From Candidatus Eiseniibacteriota bacterium (GTDB taxonomy: Bacteria; Eisenbacteria; RBG-16-71-46), in NCBI GenBank assembly GCA_021414165.1, contig JAIOPA010000261.1, forward strand, positions 1-7,754: DNA of 7,754 nt, in the 5' to 3' direction. Positions 1 through 6,016 of this stretch are shown here, piece by piece. Both the position numbers and the translations under genes were made by a program. Under the pieces are notes generated by a model that was given only the letters and a program-made list of their open reading frames with translations, made no database searches and was not told the origin of the DNA. The number at the start of each line of letters is the position of its first letter. Position 1 is the stretch's first letter.

Positions 1-49
1 GGCGGCCTTGCGTAAACCGGACATCCGCAGCACCCGCAAGCCCCGCCGC

Positions 50-56
50 AAGGAGG
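50..56 (+). promoter_or_regulatory. Shine-Dalgarno site of the first gene
   Basis: AAGGAGG lies 5 bases before the ATG at 62. It is a near-perfect ribosome binding site and decides the start. A longer reading of the same frame from a TTG at position 8 would add 18 basic residues ahead of the signal peptide and would place this site inside the coding region. Confidence 0.85.
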
Positions 57-61
57 TCCCG

Positions 62-610
62 ATGCGCACGTTCATCCGTCTCGCCGCCGCTGCACTACTG
101 CTCGCCGCCCCGCTCGCCCATGCCCACTCCCGCTCGCACTCGTGCGAGGGCGTGAGCATCGGCGATCTGGATTCGCCCGCGCGCTGGGCGCCGCGCCGCG
201 ACTCGCGCCTGGCGCACTGGCACACGACCAGCCGCAATGGCCACGTCGCGCTGTTGCTCACGCGCGGCACGGTCACGTTCCAGCTGTCGGACGCCGCCAT
301 GCGCGACGTGGAGCGCGAACTCGACGACGCGCACACGGACGAGGAGAGCAACCCGTTCGGCGCCGCGATCAAGTCCGCGGTGGTCGCGGGTGTGCGCGTG
401 CTGCTCAAGCACAGCGCCGAGGTGCCGGTCGCGCAGCTCGAGGACGTCGAGTACAAGAACGGCGAACTGGTCTTCACGACGGTCGATGGCGAGCGGCTGT
501 TCCAGGGCTTCGACATCGACGACGAGCCGCTGACGCGGGCGTTCAGCGAGTTGGACGCGCGGGCATTCGTGCGTGAGTTCCACCGAATCAAAGGCCAGCG
601 CCGCGTCTAG
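62..610 (+). CDS. Secreted protein of unknown function (182 aa)
   Basis: I do not recognise a family. The predicted product has a clear Sec signal peptide: MRTFIR, a hydrophobic Ala/Leu core at residues 7-18, and an AHA cleavage site after residue 21. The mature part is about 161 residues, begins with a His/Ser-rich stretch and holds one cysteine (C28). Residues 59-76 (NGHVALLLTRGTVTFQL) and 128-142 look like beta strands. Residues 77-92 and 157-174 look helical and acidic. There is no membrane segment after the signal peptide and no obvious catalytic motif, so it is probably a small periplasmic or exported protein. The start at 62 is chosen from the AAGGAGG site and the signal peptide. A strong terminator follows within 25 bases of the stop, so it ends its transcription unit. 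Nothing links it functionally to the cytochrome operon further along. Confidence 0.8.
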   Translation: MRTFIRLAAAALLLAAPLAHAHSRSHSCEGVSIGDLDSPARWAPRRDSRLAHWHTTSRNGHVALLLTRGTVTFQLSDAAMRDVERELDDAHTDEESNPFGAAIKSAVVAGVRVLLKHSAEVPVAQLEDVEYKNGELVFTTVDGERLFQGFDIDDEPLTRAFSELDARAFVREFHRIKGQRRV

Positions 611-630
611 CCCAGCCTCGGTTTGCGCAG

Positions 631-665
631 GGCCCCGCCGGATCCCCATCCGGCGGGGCCTTTCT
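631..665 (+). terminator. Intrinsic terminator after the first gene
   Basis: A perfect 13-bp stem (631-643 with 648-660) has a CCCC tetraloop and is followed by TTTCT. The stem is very GC-rich (GGCCCCGCCGG...) and starts 20 bases after the stop codon at 608-610. This is a textbook Rho-independent terminator except for its short T tract. Confidence 0.9.
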
Positions 666-734
666 GCTAGCCTACGCGCACCCCCTCGCGCGCGGCAGGC
701 CCGCGCCGGAACCGACCAGATCGACCCGTTACAA

Positions 735-754
735 CGAGCGCGTTGGCGCGCTCG
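735..754 (+). other. Hairpin in the leader just before a ribosome binding site
   Basis: A perfect 8-bp inverted repeat (CGAGCGCG, loop TTGG, CGCGCTCG) ends 3 bases before the GGAG (758-761) that serves the ATG at 768. It could shape translation initiation of the next gene or be incidental in GC-rich DNA. No T tract follows, so it is not a terminator. Confidence 0.4.
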
Positions 755-767
755 GCTGGAGACCGTC

Positions 768-1703
768 ATGCGAGGCTTGCGCGTCATTGCCGCACTCTGT
801 GCCCTGTTGCTCCCCGCGCTCACGAACGCGAACCCGGTGAGCGACTACCCGAACACCAAGCAACCGGTGACCGGCCCGGCCTCGGCGATCGAGGCGTACG
901 CGCAGGCGTTCCGCGACCGGAACTCGGCCGGGATCGATGCGGTGCTCACGGCGGACTACACGTTCCACGGCATGACGCTGGACTTCAAGCAGTACGCCTT
1001 CGGAAGTGTGCGCAAGAACGAGATCGAGACCGTGAACAACATCTTCCACGGGCTCACGCACGAAGGCGTGGTCATCTTCCCACCGCCTCTGAGCGTGTCC
1101 ATGACCGTCGATGGCGTGCGCGACAACATCGACCCCGAGCACGCCGACTCGACCGAGCAGTACCGCATGCTCACCGTGACGCGACTCGGCTTCAAGATCG
1201 TGAAGGACAGCTCGGTCACCTTTGACAGTGCGCCGAGCGTGCACATGATCCAGGTGGTGCGCGGCGATGTCGCGCAGCTCATGCCCGGTCAGACCGCCGA
1301 CGCCAAGCGTTGGTACATCCGGCGCTGGTTCGAGGACATCCGCGGCCTCAATGCGCGCCTGGGCGAGAAGAAGGGCGAGTGCGGTGACGAGCCTGCGGCG
1401 GAGTCCGGCACGCCCTCTAGCCTACCGACGCTGCCGAACGTGCTCGGCGTACGCGCGCTCACGAACCCCGCGTGCGCGGCGATGCGCGTGCAACTCGAGC
1501 TGCCCGGCCACGAGGACGCCCGGGTGCAGGTGTACGACGTGAGCGGCCGGCTCGTGAACGAGCGCAAGCTGCGCGCCCCCGAACCCGGCATGCAGTCGAT
1601 CGACGCCGGCGCCGGCGCGCAGATCCTGCCGGGCGTCTACTGGGTGCGCGTGGAGCAGGCCAAGCGCCGCCCCGGCGTGCGCATGGTGGTCGTGGCCCGC
1701 TAG
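768..1703 (+). CDS. Secreted SnoaL/NTF2-like protein with C-terminal FlgD/T9SS-type Ig domain (311 aa)
   Basis: The start at 768 is supported by GGAG 6 bases upstream and by an immediate signal peptide (MRGLR, hydrophobic residues 6-18, cleavage after TNA at residue 21). An in-frame start further upstream would overlap the first gene and the terminator. Residues about 38-195 begin with AIEAYAQAFRDRNSAGIDAVLT, the usual opening of SnoaL/NTF2-like folds (helix, then 'adyTFHG'), so a cone-shaped binding or enzyme-like domain is likely; the match is by pattern only. A low-complexity linker at 203-222 leads to a domain at 225-311 with VQVYDVSGRLV and ILPGVYWVRVEQ, ending MVVVAR. This is the typical pattern of FlgD-like Ig and type IX secretion sorting domains in the FCB group and high-GC relatives. 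The product is therefore probably exported and perhaps displayed on the cell surface. The substrate is unknown. It converges on the cytochrome operon. Confidence 0.8.
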   Translation: MRGLRVIAALCALLLPALTNANPVSDYPNTKQPVTGPASAIEAYAQAFRDRNSAGIDAVLTADYTFHGMTLDFKQYAFGSVRKNEIETVNNIFHGLTHEGVVIFPPPLSVSMTVDGVRDNIDPEHADSTEQYRMLTVTRLGFKIVKDSSVTFDSAPSVHMIQVVRGDVAQLMPGQTADAKRWYIRRWFEDIRGLNARLGEKKGECGDEPAAESGTPSSLPTLPNVLGVRALTNPACAAMRVQLELPGHEDARVQVYDVSGRLVNERKLRAPEPGMQSIDAGAGAQILPGVYWVRVEQAKRRPGVRMVVVAR

Positions 1704-1707
1704 CGCG

Positions 1708-3669
1708 TCACGGCGAGGCGTGGGCCCGCGCCAGCACAGGCGCGGGTCCGCTCGTCGCGGGAGTGGCCGTTGCCACGCGGCGCTTGAGCACGCCCTTGTC
1801 GTGACACTCGCGGCACGCGCTCTGCGGCGGGCGCGGATCGCCGCCGGCGAGCGAGTGGCAATCGATGCACTCGAGTCCGGCATCGTCGTGATCGCGATGC
1901 AGGAACCGGCCGGGGCCGGGCGTGCCCTTGCGCATCACGTCGCCGTGGCAGCTGCCACACGCCGTGGCACTGACCGCACGCGCATTGCGATGATGACAGC
2001 TCTGGCAGCAGTCCTCGCCAAAGCGCACCACCTCATCGGGCGCACGCTCGGCGTGTGAGCGATGGCAGGCGTCGCAGGCCAACTGCGCGCGGCCCATGTG
2101 CGAGCCATGGCGGAACGCCTGACCGCCGAACGTGCCGGCCTGCTGCTCGATGTCGGTATGGCAGTTGATGCAGGCGTTGGATCCGCCGGGCATGAACTTC
2201 CACGGCCGCGCCAGGGGCCCGAGCCCGCGCACCTTGCGCGCCTCGTTCATCTGGTCGAACGCCTTGTCGAGTAGCGCGAACGCGAAGTTCATGTTGTGCA
2301 CACCACGGCCTCGATCGACCAAGCGGAAGTTGGCGCGCGCGTCCTCCCACGCCTGTGGGCCATCGAGTCCCATGGCCGGCGCGGTCGACTCCAACTGGCC
2401 GCGGAGCGACGCGACACGCGCGTTCACGCTGTTCTTCCAGGCATCGTGCAGCTTGCCGTAGCCGGGGCCATGGCACGACATGCACGAGGCCGCACTCGCC
2501 TTCGTGGTCACGGGCTCGGTTGGACCACCGTGCGGATCGCCCTTCGTGAGCGCGCGCTCGGTGCCGGGATCATGACAGCCGCGGCACGTCACACCGGCCA
2601 CGTACATGGCGTTCGGCATGGCGGGCACGCCGCGGCCGCCGATGCCGGCGTACAGGTCCTGCTGCGGCGAGTGCCCGCTGCCATGGCAGCCGCGGCAATC
2701 ACCCGCGCCCTCATGGCTCGCGGCCGGTGCGGTGGCGGGCAGCTTGCCGTGCTCGATGGTGAGATGGCAGTGCTGGCAATCGACCTTGTGCTCCTCGGTG
2801 TGCTGCTCGTGCAGGAACACCATGTCGTCGGCACGATCGAGGATCTTCTGCTCATTGTGGCACGTGAGGCAGCGTTCGCGCGGCACGTTGCCCTCGCCGC
2901 GCACCACGTTGCCGTGGCAGCGATCGCACGCCATGCCGAGCCGGTCCACCTGGCGGTGATCGAACGTCACGCCCTGCCGCGTGGTGACCTTCTCGGGGAT
3001 CTCGTGGCACGTGAGGCACGCACCCTTGCCGCTGTTGATCGGCTGGTTCTTGAAGTGACACAGCGCGCAGGTCGATGTGGACACCGCCACGTGCTCACCG
3101 CGCTCCAGCTGCGTGTGGCACGAAGTGCAGCGCAGGTTCAGACCGTTGCGGCTCTCGCTCAGGTGCGGGCGGTGATCGAAGCTCGCGGTCTTGTAGCGCT
3201 TGCGGCCGGTGAGCAGGCTGCGCTCGTGGCAGCGCAGGCAGGCGGCGTCATCGACCTCGCCCCACGGCTTCGAACCCTGCGTGCCCGTGAAGTACTTGGC
3301 CACCATGGAGAGTGCCTCGAACTTCTTCTTGGCCTCGGCCGCCAGACCCGGCGAGATGTGGCACTCGATGCACGCGATGCCCGCGTGCTTCGACTTCTTC
3401 CAGGACTGGTAGTACGGCTTCATGTTGTGGCACGAGTTACAGAACTCGGGCGTGCTCGTCATCTGCACCATGCCGAACGTGGCCACGAACGCGAACCCGA
3501 TCGCCAGCACCACGAGGGGACCGACCCACTGCGTCCAGTTCGTGGGCACGAGCCCCGCGAGGTTCGTGGTTATGAGCCCCGCGAGCTTCGCGGGCACGCG
3601 CGGGCGAAGGCGCTCCGGCACCTGCAAGGCGCGGAGCCGCGCGAGCAGGCCGTCGAGCACGCGGCGCAT
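1708..3669 (-). CDS. Membrane-anchored 18-heme cytochrome c with NapC/NrfH-like N-terminus (653 aa)
   Basis: This is probably a periplasmic electron conduit fixed to the inner membrane. The start at 3669 follows AGGGG (3678-3682) at 8 bases, and an in-frame upstream extension would only overlap the preceding gene. Residues 1-47 are basic with an 8-residue repeat (LAGLITTN/LAGLVPTN), and 48-69 form one membrane helix. Eighteen CXXCH heme sites start at C77, 100, 144, 181, 201, 218, 248, 267, 298, 325, 362, 396, 500, 531, 555, 571, 601 and 619. The first two, CNSCHNMKPYYQSW...CIECH directly after the helix, match the opening of NapC/NrfH-type quinol dehydrogenases, where the Met in CXXCHxM can ligate heme 1. 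Residues 401-499 are free of hemes and partly helical. The rest resembles cytochrome c3/doubled-CXXCH repeats, with many extra His as possible distal ligands. It is the last gene of the operon, 5 bases after the 9-heme gene. The redox partner is not identifiable from sequence. The heme count is certain; the quinol role is inference. Confidence 0.93.
   Translation of the reverse strand: MRRVLDGLLARLRALQVPERLRPRVPAKLAGLITTNLAGLVPTNWTQWVGPLVVLAIGFAFVATFGMVQMTSTPEFCNSCHNMKPYYQSWKKSKHAGIACIECHISPGLAAEAKKKFEALSMVAKYFTGTQGSKPWGEVDDAACLRCHERSLLTGRKRYKTASFDHRPHLSESRNGLNLRCTSCHTQLERGEHVAVSTSTCALCHFKNQPINSGKGACLTCHEIPEKVTTRQGVTFDHRQVDRLGMACDRCHGNVVRGEGNVPRERCLTCHNEQKILDRADDMVFLHEQHTEEHKVDCQHCHLTIEHGKLPATAPAASHEGAGDCRGCHGSGHSPQQDLYAGIGGRGVPAMPNAMYVAGVTCRGCHDPGTERALTKGDPHGGPTEPVTTKASAASCMSCHGPGYGKLHDAWKNSVNARVASLRGQLESTAPAMGLDGPQAWEDARANFRLVDRGRGVHNMNFAFALLDKAFDQMNEARKVRGLGPLARPWKFMPGGSNACINCHTDIEQQAGTFGGQAFRHGSHMGRAQLACDACHRSHAERAPDEVVRFGEDCCQSCHHRNARAVSATACGSCHGDVMRKGTPGPGRFLHRDHDDAGLECIDCHSLAGGDPRPPQSACRECHDKGVLKRRVATATPATSGPAPVLARAHASP
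1722..1749 (+). other. Possible hairpin at the convergent gene ends
   Basis: An 11-bp stem (1722-1732 with 1739-1749, including one G-T wobble) with loop AGCACA begins 18 bases after the plus-strand stop at 1703. It lies inside the 3' end of the opposing 18-heme gene. It has no T tract on the plus side, so it is at best a weak terminator or transcript-end stabiliser. Its sequence is also constrained by coding on the other strand. Confidence 0.25.
3542..3589 (-). repeat. Imperfect 24-bp tandem duplication in the 18-heme gene
   Basis: Two adjacent 24-base units (3542-3565 and 3566-3589) agree at 20 of 24 positions, and the bases after them (3590-3598) begin a third partial copy. The unit is in frame and encodes the repeat LAGLITTN/LAGLVPTN in the segment just before the membrane helix. 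Confidence 0.75.
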
Positions 3670-3674
3670 GGGCG

Positions 3675-4895
3675 TCACCCCTGATCGGTCGCTTGGCGCG
3701 CCCGGCGCACCAGGTAGGCGGTCCCGAGCACGTAGAACCAGAACACGATGAGCAACAGCTTCCACGTGTTCGCCACGAAGCGGCGGTCATGCAGATCGCG
3801 CTCGATCTCGTCGGCCACCTTGCCGGCGCGCCGCAACGGCTCCTCGATCGCCTCCAGCCGCACCGTGTGCACCGCCACGCGGGCCTCGGCCAGATGCGTG
3901 CGGGCGTCCGCCAGGCGCTCCACGTGATCCTCGGTCCGCATGGGGATCGCGCTCGCCTTCGCCACGGCCTGGGCCGCGCGCTCCACGTGGGCCGCGGCCG
4001 CCGCGTACTCACGGCCGATCCGGCGACCCACGATGGCACCCTTCGTCATGGGCGCGTGGCAGCGCGCACACTCGAGGGGAACGTCCTTCGGCTCGAATGC
4101 CTTCACCTCGTGCGAGCCGTGGCACGCGCTGCACTCGGCCTGGTTCTTGGCCTTCATGCCCGCGGCATGGGGGCCGTTCGCGAACGCGTCGCGCTGCTCG
4201 CCGTGGCAACGGCCGCACACGGTGTGGATCGTGCCGGTCTCGGGCGGCGCGGCGCTGTGCACGCCATGACAGGTCACGCACGACGGCGCGTTCTCGCCAC
4301 CATGCGCCATGAGCGCCTTGGCGTGCGCGCTCTTGCCGTACTCGGCGTGCACGTTGGGCAGACGACGCTCGCGGATGAGCGCGGCGTCGCCATGGCAGCG
4401 GCCACACGTGGCAGCGATGTTCGCCACGAACGTGCGCGCCTCGGGATCCTTCGGCGAACGGATGTCGTGTGCGCCATGGCAGTCGGAGCACACCGCCACG
4501 CGCCGGTCGCCCTCGCGCAGCTTGGTGCCATGGCCGCTCTGCTGATACAGCGCATACTGATCGGTCGAGAGCCCGTAGGGCCGCATGGCCTTCACGTCGG
4601 CGTGGCACGAGGCGCACATGGCGGGCACGGCCTCGCGCGTGAGCTTGCCCTTGAACGAGCCGCTGTGGGCCGCGGCGGCCTCGGTGGCGTCCCCCACGCC
4701 ACCATGGCAACCCACGCAGCCCACGCCGTCCCGCGCATGGATGCCTTCTTCGTGCAGCGTGCGCTGCTTGGGATGGCACGTCCCGCAACGCTCGCCGGCT
4801 GCGGCGCGCTCCAGAGGGTGAGCGACGCGCGGGAATGCCCCGAGCGCAGCGAGTGCCAGCAGCGCGGCGATGGCGCACAGCCTCAGGTTCGTCAT
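3675..4895 (-). CDS. 9-heme cytochrome c with C-terminal membrane anchor (406 aa)
   Basis: This is a periplasmic multiheme electron-transfer subunit. A signal peptide is evident (MTNLRL, then an Ala/Leu core at residues 7-20). Nine CXXCH sites start at C37, 60, 94, 136, 164, 206, 227, 255 and 276, with spacing and GxH motifs after the hemes (CHGAHD, CHGVHS, CHGSHE) typical of cytochrome c3/doubled-CXXCH proteins. Residues about 290-372 are a long, charged, Ala-rich helical segment without hemes but with several His (H303, H324, H334, H343, H369). A single membrane helix at about 378-396 (KLLLIVFWFYVLGTAYLV) and a short basic tail end the protein, so the heme domain is tail-anchored. The ATG overlaps the stop of cytochrome b as ATGA (4892-4895). 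The ribosome binding site is weak, consistent with translational coupling. It probably takes the place of cytochrome c1/f as electron acceptor or donor next to the Rieske/cyt b core; that role is inferred from the operon. Confidence 0.93.
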   Translation of the reverse strand: MTNLRLCAIAALLALAALGAFPRVAHPLERAAAGERCGTCHPKQRTLHEEGIHARDGVGCVGCHGGVGDATEAAAAHSGSFKGKLTREAVPAMCASCHADVKAMRPYGLSTDQYALYQQSGHGTKLREGDRRVAVCSDCHGAHDIRSPKDPEARTFVANIAATCGRCHGDAALIRERRLPNVHAEYGKSAHAKALMAHGGENAPSCVTCHGVHSAAPPETGTIHTVCGRCHGEQRDAFANGPHAAGMKAKNQAECSACHGSHEVKAFEPKDVPLECARCHAPMTKGAIVGRRIGREYAAAAAHVERAAQAVAKASAIPMRTEDHVERLADARTHLAEARVAVHTVRLEAIEEPLRRAGKVADEIERDLHDRRFVANTWKLLLIVFWFYVLGTAYLVRRARQATDQG

Positions 4896-6016
4896 GGCCG
4901 GTCCAGGAGCACGGCCAGCAGGCTCAGCACCAGCCAGACCGCGATGGTGGCGAGCCCGGCGAGGCGCAGCCGCGCCTCGCCCAGCTTCGCCTCGGCGCGC
5001 GGTGCCCACCACGGCAGCGTGAGGACCCCGAACGCGAGCACCAGAAGAATGCCGCCCACGAACCACGAACCGAGCGGCACATGCTCCTGCACGACGAACA
5101 CAGCGCCCATGTACCACGGCGGCCGCGCGGAGGCGGGCGTCGAGTAGGGATCCGCGGCCGCGCCGAATGGGAACGGCACGAGCACGGCGAGCGTCACGAG
5201 CACGGCGAACAGGAACAACGCGACGAGCGCCAGGTCGTGCCGGTGCTCGCGGAAGGTGGTGGTGCGGCGATTCGGCACCTGCAGCGTGGTCTGCCCGAGC
5301 CCGGTGCGGCGCAGGGTGGCGAACGTGACGTACAGTGCTGCGGTCCAGAACATGGGCAGCACGACCACGTGCAGCACGAAGAAGCGCGTGAGCACGTCCT
5401 CGCCGATCACCCGGCCGCCCAGCAGGAACGACAGCACCGGGCCCACGAGCGGCAGCGCGTACACCACCTCGAGCCCGCGCACCGTGGACCAGTAGCCGTT
5501 CACGTCCCAGGGCAGCAGCCCACCCGTGAAGCTGAACTGCATCGACAGCCACACCAGCGCGACCGCCGACATCCACAGCAGCTCGCGCGGCGCACGCCAC
5601 AGACCGTCCCAGAACAACCGCGCCAGACGCAGCACCACCACGAGCACCAGCAGTGTGGCGCCCCAGGCATGCAACGCGTGGATCAGGCCGCCCACCGGGA
5701 TGTCACGCACGATCGCCAGCGTGCTCTCGTGCGCGGCCTCGCTCGTGGGGCGGTAGTGGAACGCCAGCAAGACACCGGTGAGCGCCTCGAAGCCGAACAG
5801 CATGGCCATGAGCGCGCCCAGGATCTGAGGTCCGCGCACATGATCGGGCATCGCGGACTGGTCGAGGTGCGCGAGCAGCGCGCGCAGCGGCTGCCGCGTA
5901 TCGAGCGGCACGGTGACGAACCCGAAGTGTGACAGGAACGAGAACAGCTCCGACAAGGGCAGCCGTTCCTCGGCCCAATCGATGAGCCGGTCGCGGACGC
6001 TCACGCGTGTGCTCAT
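4892..6016 (-). CDS. Fused cytochrome b (b6/subunit IV type) lacking the heme bH ligands (374 aa)
   Basis: This is the integral membrane subunit of a Rieske/cytochrome b quinone-redox complex. About seven membrane helices are visible near 66-86, 112-132, 147-166, 210-232, 261-283, 306-334 and 352-371. Family landmarks are GVLLAFHYRPT (81-91), PRELLW (143-148), LPWDVNGYW (168-176), GEDVLTRFFVLH (205-216), and ADP...RPPWY (288-302) followed by the subunit IV-like last helices. Helix B (from LIHALH) and helix D (LTRFFVLH...RRTG) align without gaps to cytochrome b6. The bL ligands are present as H116 and H216. The bH ligands that should lie 14 and 15 residues later are R130 and T231. The Qo PEWY motif is PPWY (299-302). 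No cysteine occurs in the protein, so the covalent heme ci of b6f is excluded. The ATG overlaps the Rieske stop (ATGA, 6013-6016). It is clearly a cytochrome b; a standard Q cycle is doubtful. Confidence 0.95.
   Translation of the reverse strand: MSTRVSVRDRLIDWAEERLPLSELFSFLSHFGFVTVPLDTRQPLRALLAHLDQSAMPDHVRGPQILGALMAMLFGFEALTGVLLAFHYRPTSEAAHESTLAIVRDIPVGGLIHALHAWGATLLVLVVVLRLARLFWDGLWRAPRELLWMSAVALVWLSMQFSFTGGLLPWDVNGYWSTVRGLEVVYALPLVGPVLSFLLGGRVIGEDVLTRFFVLHVVVLPMFWTAALYVTFATLRRTGLGQTTLQVPNRRTTTFREHRHDLALVALFLFAVLVTLAVLVPFPFGAAADPYSTPASARPPWYMGAVFVVQEHVPLGSWFVGGILLVLAFGVLTLPWWAPRAEAKLGEARLRLAGLATIAVWLVLSLLAVLLDRP

Noticed and set aside
8..61. Upstream TTG start extending the first gene by 18 residues
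   Set aside because: It would put basic residues before the signal peptide and bury the AAGGAGG site. The ATG at 62 explains the sequence better.
95..823. Minus-strand 242-codon frame over the first gene
   Set aside because: It is low-complexity Arg/Ala and spans the terminator at 631-665. The plus-strand gene has a strong ribosome binding site and a signal peptide.
1606..1617. Palindrome GCCGGCGCCGGC as a terminator for the cytochrome operon
   Set aside because: It lies well inside the coding region of the opposing gene, has no loop or T tract, and encodes an Ala/Gly run there.
2296..5147. Long plus-strand open frames opposite the cytochrome genes (462 and 484 codons)
   Set aside because: They are the antisense of clear multiheme genes. 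Their products are Arg/Ala/His-rich without family motifs, which is what high-GC antisense frames give. The minus-strand frames carry 27 CXXCH motifs, signal and anchor helices, and linked starts and stops.
5627..5629. Sequencing error as the explanation for the missing heme bH ligand in helix B
   Set aside because: CGT to CAT is one base, so an error alone is possible. But the partner position T231 (ACG) would need at least two changes to become His, so joint loss by error is unlikely.
4835..5932. Plus-strand 365-codon frame opposite cytochrome b
   Set aside because: The product is a hydrophilic Gln/His/Arg-rich string. The opposite strand encodes an unmistakable cytochrome b.
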